Below are positions 7,477-9,215 of a stretch of DNA of 9,215 nt, piece after piece. Made by a program: the position numbers and the translations under genes. Below the pieces are notes generated by a model. That model did not search any database. It saw only the letters and a program-made list of their open reading frames with translations, and had not been told where the DNA came from. Origin of the DNA: JBJFGR01 sp051892875 (GTDB lineage Bacteria > Pseudomonadota > Gammaproteobacteria > Enterobacterales > Succinivibrionaceae). The stretch spans positions 1 through 9,215 of the forward strand of contig JBJFGR010000100.1 in assembly GCA_051892875.1 (NCBI GenBank). Reading direction: 5' to 3'. The first letter of the stretch is position 1. The number at the start of each line of letters is the position of its first letter.

Positions 7477-7515
7477 TAAATAAAAAACCATAATAAATAA
7501 AATACCGTAATAAAT
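7461..7515 (+). repeat. Imperfect 21-base direct repeat spanning the dacB stop codon
   Basis: The stretch 7461-7481 (AAATAAAATGCCGTAATAAAT) recurs at 7495-7515 with a single G-to-A change and an offset of 34 bases. The first copy contains the dacB stop codon at 7474-7476, so a local duplication of the gene end is likely. Confidence 0.6.
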
Positions 7516-7536
7516 TCAATAATATATTTTTATTTT

Positions 7537-7586
7537 AACAGTCATATTTTATTGTTACATAAAAACATTTAAATATGACTGTTTTC
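7537..7586 (+). terminator. Probable intrinsic terminator of dacB
   Basis: A perfect 13-bp stem pairs AACAGTCATATTT (7537-7549) with AAATATGACTGTT (7571-7583) and is followed by TTTTC. The 21-base loop can itself form a small TGTT/AACA inner stem. The long loop and short T-run make it less typical than the other terminators here. Confidence 0.75.
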
Positions 7587-7670
7587 TCATAAAACCAGAC
7601 AAAAAGAAAAATAAACCAAAACATTTTAATTTTTTAATAAAAATTATTAAAATAATCTAAAATTTACATA

Positions 7671-7695
7671 TTATTTAGAATAATCATCTAAATAA
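7671..7695. promoter_or_regulatory. 9-bp-arm dyad upstream of alaA, possible regulatory site
   Basis: A perfect inverted repeat, TTATTTAGA / TCTAAATAA, with a 7-base spacer. It is centred about 90 bases upstream of the predicted alaA start of transcription. There is no U-tract. It could be an activator site or chance in a region almost free of G and C. Confidence 0.3.
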
Positions 7696-7740
7696 CATAT
7701 TCAATAAAGGTTTATTTTTTAGCAAAAAATATCTATCCTT

Positions 7741-7769
7741 ATGAAATAAAACCCTATAAGTGGTACAAT
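7741..7769 (+). promoter_or_regulatory. Candidate alaA promoter
   Basis: An extended -10, TGG followed by TACAAT (7761-7769), has ATGAAA (7741-7746; four of six matches to TTGACA) at a 17-base spacing. It lies about 60 bases before the start codon and downstream of the dacB terminator, so alaA probably has its own promoter. Confidence 0.55.
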
Positions 7770-7830
7770 ACTAGAATAAGATACTTGTGGTTTATTTAAT
7801 AAAATCTATTAAAATTTAGCAGTAATATAT

Positions 7831-9048
7831 ATGAACATTGTAGAAAAATCCCATAAACTAGATAACGTATGTTACGACATTCGTGGCAAAATCCATATTG
7901 AAGCTCGTCGTATGGAAGACGAAGGACAAAGAATTTTAAAATTAAATATTGGTAATTTAGCAACTTTTGGTTTTGAAGCTCCTGAAGAAATTGTTAAGGA
8001 TGTTGTATTAAATATAGGAAATGCACAAGGATATTGTGATTCAAAAGGAATATTTTCCGCTCGTAAAGCTATAGCTCAATATTATCAACAAAAAGGGCTT
8101 CGAACTATTGACTTAGACGATATTTATATAGGCAATGGTGCTTCTGAGTTAATTGTTCAATCTATGCAAGCACTATTAAACAATGGCGATGAAATTCTTG
8201 TACCAGCACCTGATTACCCTCTTTGGACAGCTGCTGTAAACCTAAGTGGTGGAAGAGCGGTTCATTACATGTGTGATGAACAAGCTGATTGGTATCCTGA
8301 TATCAATGATATAAAGAAAAAAATCAATAGTAGAACTCGTGGTATTGTTATTATCAATCCTAATAACCCAACAGGAGCTGTTTACCCTACAGAACTTTTA
8401 TTAGAAATAATAGAAGTTGCACGCCAATATAATTTAATTATATTTTCAGATGAAATATACGATAAAATTTTATATGACGATATTTCCCACAGAAGCATTT
8501 GTACTCTTTGTGATGATGTATTAGTTCTTACATTTAATGGCCTATCAAAAGCCTATCGTGCTTGTGGTTTTAGACAAGGATGGATGATTATAAGTGGACC
8601 AAAACAATATGCTAAAGGTTATATTCAAGGATTAGAACTATTAGCATCTATGCGTCTTTGCGCTAATGTACCAATGCAGTACGCTATTCAAACTGCATTA
8701 GGTGGTTATCAAAGTATAAATGAATTAATAGTACCTGGTGGTAGATTACGCAGACAACGTGATAAAATATATGAACTTATAAATGATATACCAGGATTAA
8801 GTGCTGTTAAACCAAAGGGAGCTTTATATATGTTCCCTAAGATCGATGCTAAACGTTTCAATATAAAAGATGACCAAAAAATGGTTCTTGATCTTCTAAG
8901 ACAAGAAAAAATGCTTATAGTTCAAGGTACTGGCTTTAATTGGCCTGCTCCTGATCACTTCAGAATTGTTTTTTTACCTACAGAAGAAGTGTTAACAGAT
9001 GCATGTACCCGTTTGGCTCGTTTCTTAAAAACATATCATCAAGATTAA
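7831..9048 (+). CDS. alaA: Alanine-synthesising aminotransferase AlaA (fold type I, PLP)
   Basis: AlaA transfers the amino group of glutamate to pyruvate and is a main route to L-alanine in enterobacteria. It is cytosolic and PLP-dependent. The 405-residue protein has the E. coli AlaA length and aligns from the first residues (KLDNVCYDIRG, AQGYCDSKG, PAPDYPLWTAAV). The PLP-site residues are present: Asn179 in NPNNPTGAVY, Asp207 and Tyr210 in SDEIYDKILYDD, the Schiff-base Lys240 in FNGLSKAYR, and Arg378 in DHFRIV for the substrate carboxylate. The N-terminal loop reads GNLATFGF where E. coli has GNPAPFGF, a variant rather than a defect. The gene is preceded by AGCAG and no strong Shine-Dalgarno; the start is set by homology. 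It has its own promoter candidate and terminator. Confidence 0.96.
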   Translation: MNIVEKSHKLDNVCYDIRGKIHIEARRMEDEGQRILKLNIGNLATFGFEAPEEIVKDVVLNIGNAQGYCDSKGIFSARKAIAQYYQQKGLRTIDLDDIYIGNGASELIVQSMQALLNNGDEILVPAPDYPLWTAAVNLSGGRAVHYMCDEQADWYPDINDIKKKINSRTRGIVIINPNNPTGAVYPTELLLEIIEVARQYNLIIFSDEIYDKILYDDISHRSICTLCDDVLVLTFNGLSKAYRACGFRQGWMIISGPKQYAKGYIQGLELLASMRLCANVPMQYAIQTALGGYQSINELIVPGGRLRRQRDKIYELINDIPGLSAVKPKGALYMFPKIDAKRFNIKDDQKMVLDLLRQEKMLIVQGTGFNWPAPDHFRIVFLPTEEVLTDACTRLARFLKTYHQD

Positions 9049-9108
9049 TAAATAAAATTAAAATATTGAATATCATAACACAGTAATAAAAAATATCTTG
9101 ATCCTAAC

Positions 9109-9142
9109 AACCTCTACTTTTATTTTAAATGTAGAGGTTTTT
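9109..9142 (+). terminator. Intrinsic terminator of alaA
   Basis: A 9-bp stem, AACCTCTAC (9109-9117) with GTAGAGGTT (9131-9139), encloses a 13-base AT-rich loop and runs into five T (9138-9142). It lies 60 bases after the alaA stop codon. Confidence 0.88.
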
Positions 9143-9201
9143 CATTCAATAATTAAATATTAACCTTAACTTTTTGAAATTTATACCCTTGTAGTCTAAA
9201 A

Positions 9202-9207
9202 TTGACA
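9202..9207 (+). promoter_or_regulatory. Consensus -35 hexamer at the window edge
   Basis: A perfect TTGACA lies 60 bases after the alaA terminator. The matching -10 would fall beyond the window, so this is only a hint that another + strand transcription unit begins to the right. Confidence 0.3.
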
Positions 9208-9215
9208 TTTTTAGG

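Larger units (their letters stand above)
7477..7830. other. 354-base dacB-alaA intergenic region
   Basis: No gene is visible in this interval. It holds the direct repeat at the dacB end, the dacB terminator (7537-7586), a very AT-rich stretch (7590-7740) with a dyad at 7671-7695, and a candidate alaA promoter (7741-7769) followed by a leader of roughly 55 bases. Every frame is interrupted by stops and no RNA gene was recognised. Confidence 0.7.

Noticed and set aside
7831..7965. Loss of the GNP proline in AlaA (GNLATFGF) as an inactivating change
   Set aside because: All PLP and carboxylate contact residues are intact, and this loop varies among family members as I recall them.

Overview
The window is AT-rich chromosomal DNA from a gammaproteobacterium. 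FolD, AlaA (405 residues, the length of E. coli AlaA as I recall it) and PBP4/DacB all read like their E. coli counterparts, and the tRNA block has the Pro/Arg/His/Leu composition of the enterobacterial argX-hisR-leuT-proM operon. The low GC, the FabV-type enoyl reductase and the IS66 remnant would suit a host-associated lineage such as Succinivibrionaceae. That family assignment is inference, with low confidence.

Layout. Positions 1-1194 hold the decayed 3' part of an IS66-family transposase, broken by two frameshifts and at least one internal stop. Positions 1347-1713 hold four tRNA genes on the minus strand, transcribed Pro(UGG)-Arg(UCU)-His(GUG)-Leu(UAG) from a strong promoter at 1735-1763. 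Then follow a TauE/SafE-type membrane permease (1883-2716, +), an unrecognised lipoprotein (2723-3433, -) that converges on it with 6 bases between stop codons, folD (3617-4480, +), fabV (4592-5770, -), dacB (5938-7476, +) and alaA (7831-9048, +). One hairpin lies between folD and fabV and can terminate both. dacB and alaA each have their own terminator.

Apart from the tRNA operon, the genes look like single transcription units with housekeeping roles: one-carbon folate metabolism (FolD), the last step of fatty-acid elongation (FabV), periplasmic peptidoglycan trimming (DacB) and alanine synthesis (AlaA). I see no defence system, CRISPR array, prophage or biosynthetic cluster. The points most worth a second look are a 9-bp-arm dyad between the divergent fabV and dacB promoters, a second dyad upstream of alaA, the orphan lipoprotein, and the layered decay of the IS66 element beside the tRNA operon.
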